Shown in pieces: positions 50,910 to 59,311 of a DNA stretch of 64,000 nt. The stretch comes from Mucilaginibacter myungsuensis. Its GTDB lineage: Bacteria; Bacteroidota; Bacteroidia; Sphingobacteriales; Sphingobacteriaceae. Location of the stretch: assembly GCF_015222005.1 (NCBI RefSeq), contig NZ_JADFFL010000003.1:124001-188000 (forward strand), read 5' to 3'. The position numbers were made by a program, and so were the translations under genes. The notes below the pieces were generated by a model that was given only the letters and a program-made list of their open reading frames with translations, ran no database searches and was not told where the DNA came from. The stretch's first letter is position 1, and the number at the start of each line of letters is the position of its first letter.

Positions 50910-53471
50910 ATGGATATAACGCGTTATACAAAAAACTTTCTCCTTATCACCCTACTATATCTGTTGCCGGCAACGTTGTTCGCACAATCGCAAACCGTTA
51001 TTACCGGTATAGTTACCGATGCAAAAACGCGTCAGCCTTTGCCTTTTGTTACCGTATCTTTCAATAACTCTAACATTGGTACCAACACTAATGACCAGGG
51101 CCGTTACTCGTTAAAAACTTCTCAGCGCTTTATGCAGATCAAGGCTACTTATGTGGGTTACAAACCTGTAGTAGTGAACATTGTAGCAGGCAAAGAGCAG
51201 GCTGTCAGCATCAAAATGGAATCGACCAGCGAGGACCTTGCACAGGTAGACATTAAAGGTGCAAAACGTGCCCGTTATACCAATAAAGACAACCCGGCGG
51301 TAGAGCTGATCCGCCAGGTGATCGACCATAAAGAGCAGAATAAACCAGAGGCTTACGATTTTGTGGAATACAAAGCTTACGATAAGCTGCAAATATCTTT
51401 TGTGAACGTATCAGAGAAACTGGGCGATAAAAAACTATTCAGAAAATATAAGTTCTTATTGGACAATAAGGACACTACCCTTGTTCCCGGCAAATCGCTA
51501 TTGCCTGTTTACCTGAACGAAAAGTTGTTACAAACCTACTATCGTAAAAACCCCGAGAAAAAACGTGAGATACAATTAGGCGAAAAGAATGTGAACTTTG
51601 GCGGCTTTTTAGATAACGAAGGCCTTAACCAATACATCAAACACATTTATACGGATGTGAACATCTATGATAACAATATCATGCTGATCACTAATCAGTT
51701 CCTAAGCCCGATATCTGATGTAGCGCCGTCGTTCTACAAGTTCTTTATTCAGGATACTGTTGTCGTGAATAACCAAAAGCTGATTGAACTGACCTTCACT
51801 CCGCGTAACACTACCGATATGCTCTTTGAGGGTAAGATCTATATCACCCAGGATGGCAACTTTGCGGTACAGAAAGCCGAATTGGTGATCAATAAGAACA
51901 TCAACCTTAACTTTGTAAAATCTTTAAAGGTTATTCTAGATTTTGAGCAGAACCCTGATAAACGCTACCACCTGAGCAAGAGCGAGACCATGGCCGATTT
52001 TGGCTTCAACAAAAACCGCAAAGGCGGTATTTTTGGCGACCGGATGGTGACCTTTAAAAACTATCTGGTGAACCAACCCCGCCCCGATACAACTTACACC
52101 AATGGCAACGGCGAGGTATTAGAAGAGGTACAGAACCGCAGCGAAGATTTTTGGGCCAAGAACCGCTTAGATACGCTGACCACCGCCGAATCTAAAGTTT
52201 ACAAGAACATCGACAGTTTGAATAATATGCCGTCGTTCAAGCGTGCGGCCGATATCGCTACTTTGTTATTCGCGGGTTACAAATCATTTGGCCCTGTAGA
52301 GGTTGGTCCGTCTAACGCGTTCTATAGCTTTAATCCGGTCGAAGGCTTCCGTCTGCGTTTGGGTGGCCGTACTACTACCGAATTAAGTAAACGTTACTAC
52401 TTTGAAACCTTTGGCGCTTATGGCTTTAGGGACGAGAAGTTTAAATACTTTTTAAGTGCTACTTATTCGCTTAACGATAAATCTATCTATCGTTTCCCGC
52501 AAAACTATATCCGTGCCAGCATCCAGCGCGATACCAAGGTGCCAGGTCAGAACCTGATGTTCATCCAGGAAGATAACTTTTTCCTGTCGTTCAAACGTGG
52601 GGTCAACGATAAGTATCTGTATAACGATAACTACAAATTCAACTACGTACACGAGTATCGCAACCACTTCTCGTACGCGTTAGGCTTCAACAATTGGACG
52701 CAGTCTCCGGCGGGGTCATTGTACTTTGTTGGCAATGCCAACAGCACAACACCAAATGTTGTGAATAACCTTACCACTACCGAGGCGACATTAAATTTGC
52801 GTTATGCGCCGGGCGAGCAGTTCTTTCAGGGTAAACTATACCGTATCCCTATCCCTACGGGCAACCCTATCTTCACGTTCAACTACGTAAAGGGGATGAA
52901 AGGCGTATTTAATAGCTCGTACAATTATAACGTGCTGGACTTTAGGGTAGATAAACACTTTTATCAATCGATCTTCGGCTATTCTGACGTATCGTTACAG
53001 GCCAACCGATTGTTCGGTAAGGTGCCATTCCCGTTGCTGACCATTCATCAGGCTAACCAAAGCTACGCTTACGATATAGAATCGTACAACCTGATGAACT
53101 TTATGGAGTTTGTGAGCGACCGCTACGTAGCCTTTAAAATAGATCAGCACTGGCAAGGCCTGTTCCTGAACAAGATACCGTTGATCAAGCTGTTAAAACT
53201 TAGGGAGACAACCACTTTTAAAATATTAAAGGGAAGCGTTAGCGAAAACAACAACCCAAACATAGACCGTTCACTTTACCAATATCCGGTAAAGCCCGAT
53301 GGTTCGCCTATTACTTACGCACTGGGCAACGCGCCTTACATAGAGGGAAGTATAGGTTTAGAGAACATTTTTAAAGTGATCCGCGTAGACGTGGTTAAAC
53401 GCTTTAGTTATTTAGATCATCCGGACATTGCCCCTATCGGTATCCGCGCAAGGGTGAAATTTGATTTTTAA
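50910..53471 (+). CDS. DUF5686 outer-membrane protein with carboxypeptidase-regulatory-like domain
   Basis: An 853-residue protein: signal peptide (residues 1-27, LPATLFAQS), a carboxypeptidase-D regulatory-like beta-sandwich about 30-112 (TVITGIVTDAKTRQPLPFVT), then a long DUF5686 region whose second half reads as amphipathic beta strands of a large barrel and ends IGIRARVKFDF with the aromatic terminal residue. The family resembles Omp85/TamA-less barrels of unknown role that are common in Bacteroidota. It lies between inositol-phosphate synthase and the CDP-alcohol transferase genes, so a link to envelope lipid handling is possible (inference). Confidence 0.85.
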   Translation: MDITRYTKNFLLITLLYLLPATLFAQSQTVITGIVTDAKTRQPLPFVTVSFNNSNIGTNTNDQGRYSLKTSQRFMQIKATYVGYKPVVVNIVAGKEQAVSIKMESTSEDLAQVDIKGAKRARYTNKDNPAVELIRQVIDHKEQNKPEAYDFVEYKAYDKLQISFVNVSEKLGDKKLFRKYKFLLDNKDTTLVPGKSLLPVYLNEKLLQTYYRKNPEKKREIQLGEKNVNFGGFLDNEGLNQYIKHIYTDVNIYDNNIMLITNQFLSPISDVAPSFYKFFIQDTVVVNNQKLIELTFTPRNTTDMLFEGKIYITQDGNFAVQKAELVINKNINLNFVKSLKVILDFEQNPDKRYHLSKSETMADFGFNKNRKGGIFGDRMVTFKNYLVNQPRPDTTYTNGNGEVLEEVQNRSEDFWAKNRLDTLTTAESKVYKNIDSLNNMPSFKRAADIATLLFAGYKSFGPVEVGPSNAFYSFNPVEGFRLRLGGRTTTELSKRYYFETFGAYGFRDEKFKYFLSATYSLNDKSIYRFPQNYIRASIQRDTKVPGQNLMFIQEDNFFLSFKRGVNDKYLYNDNYKFNYVHEYRNHFSYALGFNNWTQSPAGSLYFVGNANSTTPNVVNNLTTTEATLNLRYAPGEQFFQGKLYRIPIPTGNPIFTFNYVKGMKGVFNSSYNYNVLDFRVDKHFYQSIFGYSDVSLQANRLFGKVPFPLLTIHQANQSYAYDIESYNLMNFMEFVSDRYVAFKIDQHWQGLFLNKIPLIKLLKLRETTTFKILKGSVSENNNPNIDRSLYQYPVKPDGSPITYALGNAPYIEGSIGLENIFKVIRVDVVKRFSYLDHPDIAPIGIRARVKFDF

Positions 53472-53508
53472 ATTTTTGTTAACTTTAAGGCAAGTAAACA
53501 TCAACCAC

Positions 53509-54240
53509 ATGGACAGCCAGGCAAGATCACTACGCACCGACTTACAATTAGGCATTTACAAGATCATAGATCCGTTTGTAAAACTGCTGATCAAATTAGG
53601 ATTGACCCCCAACGCGGTCACCACCATTGGCTTTGTGCTTAACCTTGGCGTAGCCGTGATCTTTGTGATCGGCGCCGAAGAAGGTAACCGCGGCGAGCTA
53701 AGCTACGTAGGCTGGGCCGGCGGCCTTATCCTTTTCGCAGGCTTGTTTGATATGCTTGACGGACAGGTTGCACGCTTAGGTAATATGAAATCGATTTTCG
53801 GAGCTTTGTACGATTCAGTTTTGGATCGTTACAGCGAGTTGATCATGTTCCTTGGGATATGTTATTATTTGGTGGCTCACCATTATTTCATCAGTTCGAT
53901 AGCGGCTTTTGTGGCCATGATAGGTTCGTTGATGGTAAGCTACGTACGTGCCCGTGCCGAAGGTTTAGGTGTAGAGTGTAAAGGCGGCCTAATGCAACGC
54001 CCGGAGCGCGTGGTGACCATCGGCTTGTGCGCCATTGGCTGCGGCTTAGGCTCGATCTACCTGGGCGGCGATTACAAAATGTACATCCCGGGTTTTAAGT
54101 ACCACGTGTTCGAGACCATCACCATATTTACTTTGCCGATAGTGGTTTTGGCATTTTTAACAAATATTACCGCCGTTAACAGACTGATCGAGGCTAAACA
54201 GGCGTTAATGGAAAAAGAAAAGAACGACAATACCAATTAA
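53509..54240 (+). CDS. CDP-alcohol phosphatidyltransferase, candidate phosphatidylinositol (phosphate) synthase
   Basis: A 243-residue membrane enzyme taken from ATG 53509 (MDSQARSLRTDLQ); a TTG reading from 53461 overlaps the previous stop. The full family motif is FDMLDGQVARLGNMKSIFGA then LYDSVLDRYSE (D-x2-DG-x2-AR-x8-G-x3-D-x3-D) near residues 82-110, so both metal ions can bind. It has about six membrane helices. Next to inositol-phosphate synthase the acceptor is most likely inositol phosphate or inositol, giving phosphatidylinositol phosphate from CDP-diacylglycerol, as described for Bacteroides inositol lipids. Four bases before the DUF4833-like gene. Confidence 0.8.
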   Translation: MDSQARSLRTDLQLGIYKIIDPFVKLLIKLGLTPNAVTTIGFVLNLGVAVIFVIGAEEGNRGELSYVGWAGGLILFAGLFDMLDGQVARLGNMKSIFGALYDSVLDRYSELIMFLGICYYLVAHHYFISSIAAFVAMIGSLMVSYVRARAEGLGVECKGGLMQRPERVVTIGLCAIGCGLGSIYLGGDYKMYIPGFKYHVFETITIFTLPIVVLAFLTNITAVNRLIEAKQALMEKEKNDNTN

Positions 54241-54244
54241 TTTA

Positions 54245-54826
54245 ATGCGCTTAATATTCTCATTGCTGCTGGCCCTGGTCACTTTTACCGGCTACGCAAG
54301 TAACACTGCTAAAGATAAGATCGTCGCGACGGACGATACCGTCAAACGAAACCTGAAAAAAGATCTGGTGTATCCTAACCCCGCCAACGTAAACAAATTG
54401 TTTTACGTTCAGCGCGACCCGAATACCAATACGCTGATCTACGAACTAAAGACCGATAAGAACGGTGTATTGGACAAAGAAGAGCCGATGCACGTGTATT
54501 GGATCCGTTATGCCGATAAAGGACAAAAAGAGGAGCTGAACTACATACAACGCAAGTTTGCATACGGCCTCAACATCAAACCGACCAGGAACGATGAGTA
54601 CGATGTGCGCTTTGTGTGCTACAAAAAGTTGGGCCTCACCCTGGCTAAGGACGACTATGGAAAATATCGTATCTTTGGACCTATCGCCAAAAAGCAAGCC
54701 ATTTTAAACCGTATATTTGTTAGGGTTGAAGGTGGGACCCTTTTTGTGCCTAATATACTTTACGTAGAGTTGAGAGGTATTGACCCCGAGACCGGTAAAG
54801 AAATAACAGAACGTTTTAAACCCTGA
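54245..54826 (+). CDS. DUF4833-like periplasmic protein in the inositol-lipid cluster
   Basis: A 193-residue protein with a signal peptide (residues 1-19, TGYASN). The mature part has VYPNPANVNKLFYVQRDPNT, then EPMHVYWIRYADKGQKEELN, KFAYGLNIKPTRNDEYDVRF and a last strand VPNILYVELRGIDPETGKEI; this pattern is the DUF4833 family as I remember it. The family recurs next to inositol-lipid genes in Bacteroidota, but its activity is unknown. Overlapping tight spacing with both neighbours (4 and 14 bases) puts it in the lipid operon. The periplasmic location suggests lipid binding or transfer (inference). Confidence 0.7.
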   Translation: MRLIFSLLLALVTFTGYASNTAKDKIVATDDTVKRNLKKDLVYPNPANVNKLFYVQRDPNTNTLIYELKTDKNGVLDKEEPMHVYWIRYADKGQKEELNYIQRKFAYGLNIKPTRNDEYDVRFVCYKKLGLTLAKDDYGKYRIFGPIAKKQAILNRIFVRVEGGTLFVPNILYVELRGIDPETGKEITERFKP

Positions 54827-54840
54827 TATAGACGCGAGAG

Positions 54841-55476
54841 ATGAAAAAGAACTATGTATCAAACTCTTCCGAGAGTGTGCGCATGTTTAAAAGTGACTTT
54901 TTAGAAAGTCTGTCAAAGGTGCATTTTACCGTGCCTTTGTATGTGTATGTACCCGTATTTTTCGCTTGCAGCTATTGGGCTTTGTTCGAGACCGGCTTAG
55001 GCTTTGTTAACTACATCGCCATGTTCGCTTCAGGACTGTTCATTTGGACACTGACCGAATATATCCTGCACCGTTTTGTGTTCCACTATGTGCCTAAGGC
55101 GCCGTGGGCTTTGCGTTTGCACTTCATCTTTCACGGTGTACATCATGATTATCCAAGTGACGCTAAACGTTTGGTAATGCCGTTGTCGGCCAGTATCCCA
55201 TTGGCTGCCGGTTTCTTTTTCCTGTTCAGATGGTTATTGCCCGAAGGTTTTGTGTTCGGTTTTTACGCCGGCTTTATCCTGGGTTATTTGGTTTACGATA
55301 TCGGTCACTACGCTATCCACCACTTTAACTTTAAAGGTGGTATGTGGAAACGCATTAAACAACACCATATGCTACACCACTACAGCGACCCGGCATCGGG
55401 CTACGGTGTAAGCTCGCCGCTTTGGGATAAGATCTTCCGTTCAGATTTCGAGAAAAAACCGGGTAAACAAGCGTAA
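54841..55476 (+). CDS. FA2H-like fatty acid hydroxylase (sterol desaturase superfamily)
   Basis: A 211-residue membrane protein with four predicted helices and the diiron histidine boxes of the superfamily: HRFVFHYV near residue 79, HFIFHGVHHDYPSDAKRLVM near 97, YAIHH near 158 and KQHHMLHHYSDP near 177. The form HGxHHxxPxDxxRLVMP is the specific signature of FA2H/Scs7 fatty acid 2-hydroxylases, which hydroxylate the N-acyl chain of ceramides. In the middle of a sphingolipid operon, alpha-hydroxylation of the ceramide acyl chain is a strong inference. It lacks the cytochrome b5 domain of eukaryotic enzymes. Stop and next ATG are adjacent (TAAATGG). Confidence 0.82.
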   Translation: MKKNYVSNSSESVRMFKSDFLESLSKVHFTVPLYVYVPVFFACSYWALFETGLGFVNYIAMFASGLFIWTLTEYILHRFVFHYVPKAPWALRLHFIFHGVHHDYPSDAKRLVMPLSASIPLAAGFFFLFRWLLPEGFVFGFYAGFILGYLVYDIGHYAIHHFNFKGGMWKRIKQHHMLHHYSDPASGYGVSSPLWDKIFRSDFEKKPGKQA

Positions 55477-56409
55477 ATGGATATACAGGGGCAGGCAGTT
55501 ACTGTTAATGCCAGGTCTGTTACGGTGCTCACCCTGCTATCGGCGGGATATCTGCTGCTGTCTTATTACCTCATCGGTTTTAAAACGGACGAGGTGGTGC
55601 TGGTGGCTATGGTCAATGGGCTGTTCTACATCTCGCCCATCACCCGTAAGTTCATATTAGGCTTTGCGATATTTGCCGTTTATTGGATCATTTTCGATTA
55701 CATGAAGGCATTCCCCAACTACCGTTTCAACGCGGTACACATTGCCGATCTATACAATTTTGATAAGGACCTGTTCGGCTTCACCTTCAACGGAAAACGC
55801 GTAAGCACTAACGAATATTGGCTGGCAAACTCCAAACCATGGATAGATATTATGGGCGGTATTTTTTATCTGTGCTGGATCCCGGTGCCGATGGCTTTTG
55901 CCATCTACTTGTTTTTCACCCGTAAAAAGGAATTCCTGTATTTCGCGCTAACGTTCTTCACCGTAAATATGCTCGGTTTTGTGGTTTACTACACCTTCCC
56001 TGCCGCACCACCCTGGTATGTGCAGTTACACGGGTTTGAATTTATAGCTAACACGCCTGGCAACGTAGCAGGGCTGGCCAGGTTTGACGCGTTGGTGGGC
56101 TCGCCCGTTTTTAAAGGCATCTACGCAAAAGGATCAAACGTATTCGCTGCTATGCCATCGCTGCATTCGGCCTACCCGATAATCGTAGTTTATTACGGCC
56201 TTAAAAACAAATTAGGCTGGTTCAATATTATACTGGCGACGGTGATGGTGGGCATTTGGTTCACGGCGGTGTACGCCAGTCACCACTATATCGTTGATGT
56301 TTTAATGGGCATAGTGTGTGCTACAGTAGGCATTTTATTTTTCAATGCCCTGGCGCATACTAAAACCATTGGTGGTATTTTAAACAATTACGTAAAGATC
56401 GTATCCTAA
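55477..56409 (+). CDS. PAP2-superfamily enzyme, candidate inositol phosphorylceramide synthase (Aur1-like)
   Basis: A 310-residue protein with about eight membrane segments. PAP2 active-site parts typical of the Aur1/sphingomyelin synthase type are visible: FAAMPSLHSAYPIIVVYYGL near residue 222 (SxxH) and VYASHHYIVDVLMGIVCATV near 266 (HxxxD), with YTFPAAPPWYVQLHG near 172 as the C1 region. In this subgroup the enzyme transfers a phospho-head-group from phosphatidylinositol to ceramide, releasing diacylglycerol. The neighbours supply exactly these substrates. A simple lipid phosphatase is the alternative. Its start codon directly follows the hydroxylase stop. Confidence 0.78.
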   Translation: MDIQGQAVTVNARSVTVLTLLSAGYLLLSYYLIGFKTDEVVLVAMVNGLFYISPITRKFILGFAIFAVYWIIFDYMKAFPNYRFNAVHIADLYNFDKDLFGFTFNGKRVSTNEYWLANSKPWIDIMGGIFYLCWIPVPMAFAIYLFFTRKKEFLYFALTFFTVNMLGFVVYYTFPAAPPWYVQLHGFEFIANTPGNVAGLARFDALVGSPVFKGIYAKGSNVFAAMPSLHSAYPIIVVYYGLKNKLGWFNIILATVMVGIWFTAVYASHHYIVDVLMGIVCATVGILFFNALAHTKTIGGILNNYVKIVS

Positions 56410-56544
56410 TTTTCTATCTATTTACCTGAAAACTGATCGTTTTTAACCCAAGATCAATTAGCTTTCAGAATTAGGTGGTATCCGGTATTTCTATCTACAT
56501 TTATCGGCATGTTATTTGTGCGGATAATAACAAGCACTACTTAC

Positions 56545-58365
56545 ATGACGAGAACAGCTTTACTTTCTGCGATATTTTTATGCACCGGCGTGCTTTGTGC
56601 CCAGGCGCAAACGGCCAGCATTGATATTGGCAAGATAGAAGCCATCGCCAACTCGAAATCTGCAGATAAAAATCCTGGCACGAAAACCGCTGCAGTCAAG
56701 TCGGCCAAGGCAGACAAGGCAGAACCGCAACTCGACCCGGCCACTTATGAGGACGAAGCGCAGAACAAACAAAAAGCGAAATACTTTGCCAGGCACATCA
56801 GCCTGATCAATAACGACAGCTTTGGATTGACTTTAGCAGCCAACCCTGCACCGGCCGCTCCAAAACTGGCGCAATTCACGATAGCCAAAGGCAAAGCGCC
56901 CGAAAAGAAAAACTTTACAGCGAAAGACGCGGCTTACTTCCGCAAGCAGATCACTATGTTCAATGCTGATGCCTTCGGTCTGAATTTGGAGCCATATGTT
57001 GCTGCTAAAAAGAAGGTCGCAGATAAAAAGCCAGCTAAAGAAGAAGTAGCGACTGCATCTATTGATATCCCGGCCGTTGTTACTACTGCCACTACTGTCG
57101 TCACAGATGCAGTGACTACCATCACTTTCGATAATACGACCGCCGGCACCACTACTCCGGACGCAGCACCAGAAGTAAAATTCACGGCAAAGGATGCGGC
57201 TTATTTTAAAAAGCGCATCAGTTTGTTATCCGGCGATGACTTTAAATTGAAATTGGTGACCTACAAAGCGGCCGCTAAAAAAGAAACAGAGGCAATTGCC
57301 ACCGCGCCTAAATTCAAGGCTAAGGATGCTGCTTATTTCCGCAAGCATATTAGTTTGATAGATGGTGACGTTTTCCAACTGGCTTTAGCTGTCAATGGTG
57401 CTGAACAAAAACAGGTTACTTCGGATGTCGCTGTTGCGCATACAGTAAACAAAGTGATCTATATCCCAGAAAATAAATTCGCAACGGGTATTTTTGCATA
57501 CGTTCCTAAAGAAGACCCTAAGTCGCCGATACCATCGGTGACAGATCAGGAATTGCAAGATCACTTGTACAGCAAGTTAATGGTCACCATGAGCGAGACC
57601 GGGCAGTACTTTACCACCATCATGGCTGATAGTAATAGCGCCAAGATCCCGCAAAGGATGCCTGCCAACATCACTACGCTGAAACAAGAGATAGGATTAG
57701 TTTACAACGATACCTTGCGTGCCGCACTTTATCAAAAAGTAATTTCCCGGTGGTTAGGATACGATTCTATCAGCATCCGTACTACCAAACGTTACTACCA
57801 GGACGAGGCTATAGAATTTACCATGAAAGCGCTGCATACCTACTCTAAAATGGGCAACCCGGATGGTATGCAGTTAAGCTACACCAACCTGGCCAAAGTT
57901 TATAAAGACCAACGCGTATTCCCTCAGGCAAAATGGTTCATCCTGCAAGCCAACACCATCGCCCGCGAGGAGAAGAATTATAAGAACATCATCAACACCC
58001 TTATTGATCTGGCGGGCATTAAACGCGCCGTTAATGACCACGAGATGGCCGTAGATGATCTGAACGAGGCCTTACGTATCGCCAGCCAACGTGGCCTGCT
58101 GAAACAAGAAGCCGCCGTGCAATCCAACTTAGCAGTAGTTTACGGTGAGTTAAATGAATTGACCAAATCGAGCAATGCCGCTAAACGTCGCGATGCGATC
58201 GAGGATTCTATCCGTAAATCCGCCGAAGCCAAGAAAGTAGCGGCCGAGAAAAAAGCGACCGACAAGAAAAAGAAAGAGGCTACCGACAAAGCCAAGAAAC
58301 AACCTGACGCATCTGAACAAGTAACCGCACCAGCCGACTCTACCCAAAGATCGGCGTCATTATAA
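56545..58365 (+). CDS. Exported repeat protein with four AKDAAYF motifs and C-terminal TPR-like helices
   Basis: A 606-residue protein from ATG 56545 (MTRTALLSAIFLCTGVLCAQ); the upstream ATG at 56509 would spoil the signal peptide. After an Ala/Lys-rich stretch come four copies of one motif, about 60-100 residues apart: KQKAKYFARHISLINNDSFG, TAKDAAYFRKQITMFNADAF, TAKDAAYFKKRISLLSGDDF and KAKDAAYFRKHISLIDGDVF. Residues about 335-560 are helical with TPR-like pairs (LSYTNLAKVYKDQRVFPQAK, EMAVDDLNEALRIASQRGLL), and the tail is Lys-rich. I do not recognise the repeated motif from any family. It follows the lipid operon after 135 bases; a weak TACATTTA box is at 56496-56503. Confidence 0.75.
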   Translation: MTRTALLSAIFLCTGVLCAQAQTASIDIGKIEAIANSKSADKNPGTKTAAVKSAKADKAEPQLDPATYEDEAQNKQKAKYFARHISLINNDSFGLTLAANPAPAAPKLAQFTIAKGKAPEKKNFTAKDAAYFRKQITMFNADAFGLNLEPYVAAKKKVADKKPAKEEVATASIDIPAVVTTATTVVTDAVTTITFDNTTAGTTTPDAAPEVKFTAKDAAYFKKRISLLSGDDFKLKLVTYKAAAKKETEAIATAPKFKAKDAAYFRKHISLIDGDVFQLALAVNGAEQKQVTSDVAVAHTVNKVIYIPENKFATGIFAYVPKEDPKSPIPSVTDQELQDHLYSKLMVTMSETGQYFTTIMADSNSAKIPQRMPANITTLKQEIGLVYNDTLRAALYQKVISRWLGYDSISIRTTKRYYQDEAIEFTMKALHTYSKMGNPDGMQLSYTNLAKVYKDQRVFPQAKWFILQANTIAREEKNYKNIINTLIDLAGIKRAVNDHEMAVDDLNEALRIASQRGLLKQEAAVQSNLAVVYGELNELTKSSNAAKRRDAIEDSIRKSAEAKKVAAEKKATDKKKKEATDKAKKQPDASEQVTAPADSTQRSASL

Positions 58366-58505
58366 TATCTCCCACTCCTCTATCGTTTAAGATCGTTGCC
58401 CGTTAATTTACTATCAGTAAAGGGATATCCCGATTGCACTTAAATTCATTGCCGGATCAAACCTTGGCGTAAAACGTCGGTCAATACTCACAATAAAAAC
58501 GATGT

Positions 58506-59090
58506 ATGAGAGAGATGTTACGTAAAGGATCGTTATTGATATTATTGCTACTGACCGTAGCCACTGCCCGCCCGCAAGATCCGGAAATATCGGGCGAGGA
58601 ATTCAAGTCCGAGTTTTTGAGATATATTAACGGTGTGCGCAAAGTAGGCTGCAATTGCGGCAAAAAATATTATCCCCCTGCCCCACCCATCACTTGGAAC
58701 CCATTGCTGCAAAAAGCCGCTTTTGGCCATGCAAGGGACATGAATGATAAACGCTATTTCGGTCACGACAGTAGGGATGGCCGCTCTATCATGACCCGCA
58801 TCGTTCAGGCCGGTTACTATTTTAAAGGTTTTCAGGATTTCACCATCGGCGAAAACATTGCCCGCGGTCAACAAAGCATCCGCGAGGTAATGACAGCCTG
58901 GTTCCAAAGCGAAGGTCATTGCAAAAACCTGATGAACCCGAAGTTTAAAGAAGTAGGTGTGGTGCAGTATAACGATTATTGGGTACAGGATTTCGGTGGC
59001 AGGACACCATTCTCAGCCGAGGTACAAAAGATGTTAGAGAGTGGCAAAGCGAAGATCGTTGCCGGCACGGCGAAGACATGGCATGATTAA
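58506..59090 (+). CDS. Secreted CAP-domain (SCP/PR-1) protein
   Basis: A 194-residue protein with a signal peptide (to about residue 24, TARPQD). The CAP fold is shown by ARDMNDKRYFGHDSRDGRS near 77, FTIGENIARGQQSIREVMTA near 113 and WFQSEGHCKNLMNPKFKEVG near 134, giving the usual His/Glu/His/Glu cavity residues. An extra CNCGKKYYPPAPP loop lies near residue 47. CAP proteins bind lipids or act as proteases or adhesins; here no activity can be told. ATGs at 58502 (other frame), 58506 and 58515 are close together; 58506 is used. Confidence 0.88.
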   Translation: MREMLRKGSLLILLLLTVATARPQDPEISGEEFKSEFLRYINGVRKVGCNCGKKYYPPAPPITWNPLLQKAAFGHARDMNDKRYFGHDSRDGRSIMTRIVQAGYYFKGFQDFTIGENIARGQQSIREVMTAWFQSEGHCKNLMNPKFKEVGVVQYNDYWVQDFGGRTPFSAEVQKMLESGKAKIVAGTAKTWHD

Positions 59091-59251
59091 GATGTGTAAA
59101 TCCCTCCTTGGGGAGGGGTGCGGTTAGCTTGTGTTGAAATGGCAGGGAGGGGTTGGTCGACTTGCTTTGAGGGTAAGCCCCTCCCTGCTATCGCTCATTC
59201 CAAACGCGCCCCTCCCGAGGAGGGATCAGAAAAACACATCAATAAAAAATA
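59091..59251. repeat. GGGAGGGG-type inverted repeats
   Basis: CCCTCCTTGGGGAGGGG (59101-59117), GCAGGGAGGGG / CCCCTCCCTGC (about 59142-59152 and 59178-59188) and CCCCTCCCGAGGAGGG (59211-59225). These are dispersed intergenic repeats of the same general kind as those at 13352-13466. Confidence 0.7.
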
Positions 59252-59283
59252 AGAACGCCCGACATTCCACATGCCGGGCGTTC
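59252..59283 (-). terminator. Terminator of the GH97 gene
   Basis: Minus strand: AGAACGCCCG - GCATGTGGAATGT - CGGGCGTTCTTATTTTTTA; perfect 10-base stem with T-tract, 28 bases after the stop. Confidence 0.9.
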
Positions 59284-59311
59284 TCACTTTTGAATTTTAA
59301 CTTTTCAATTC

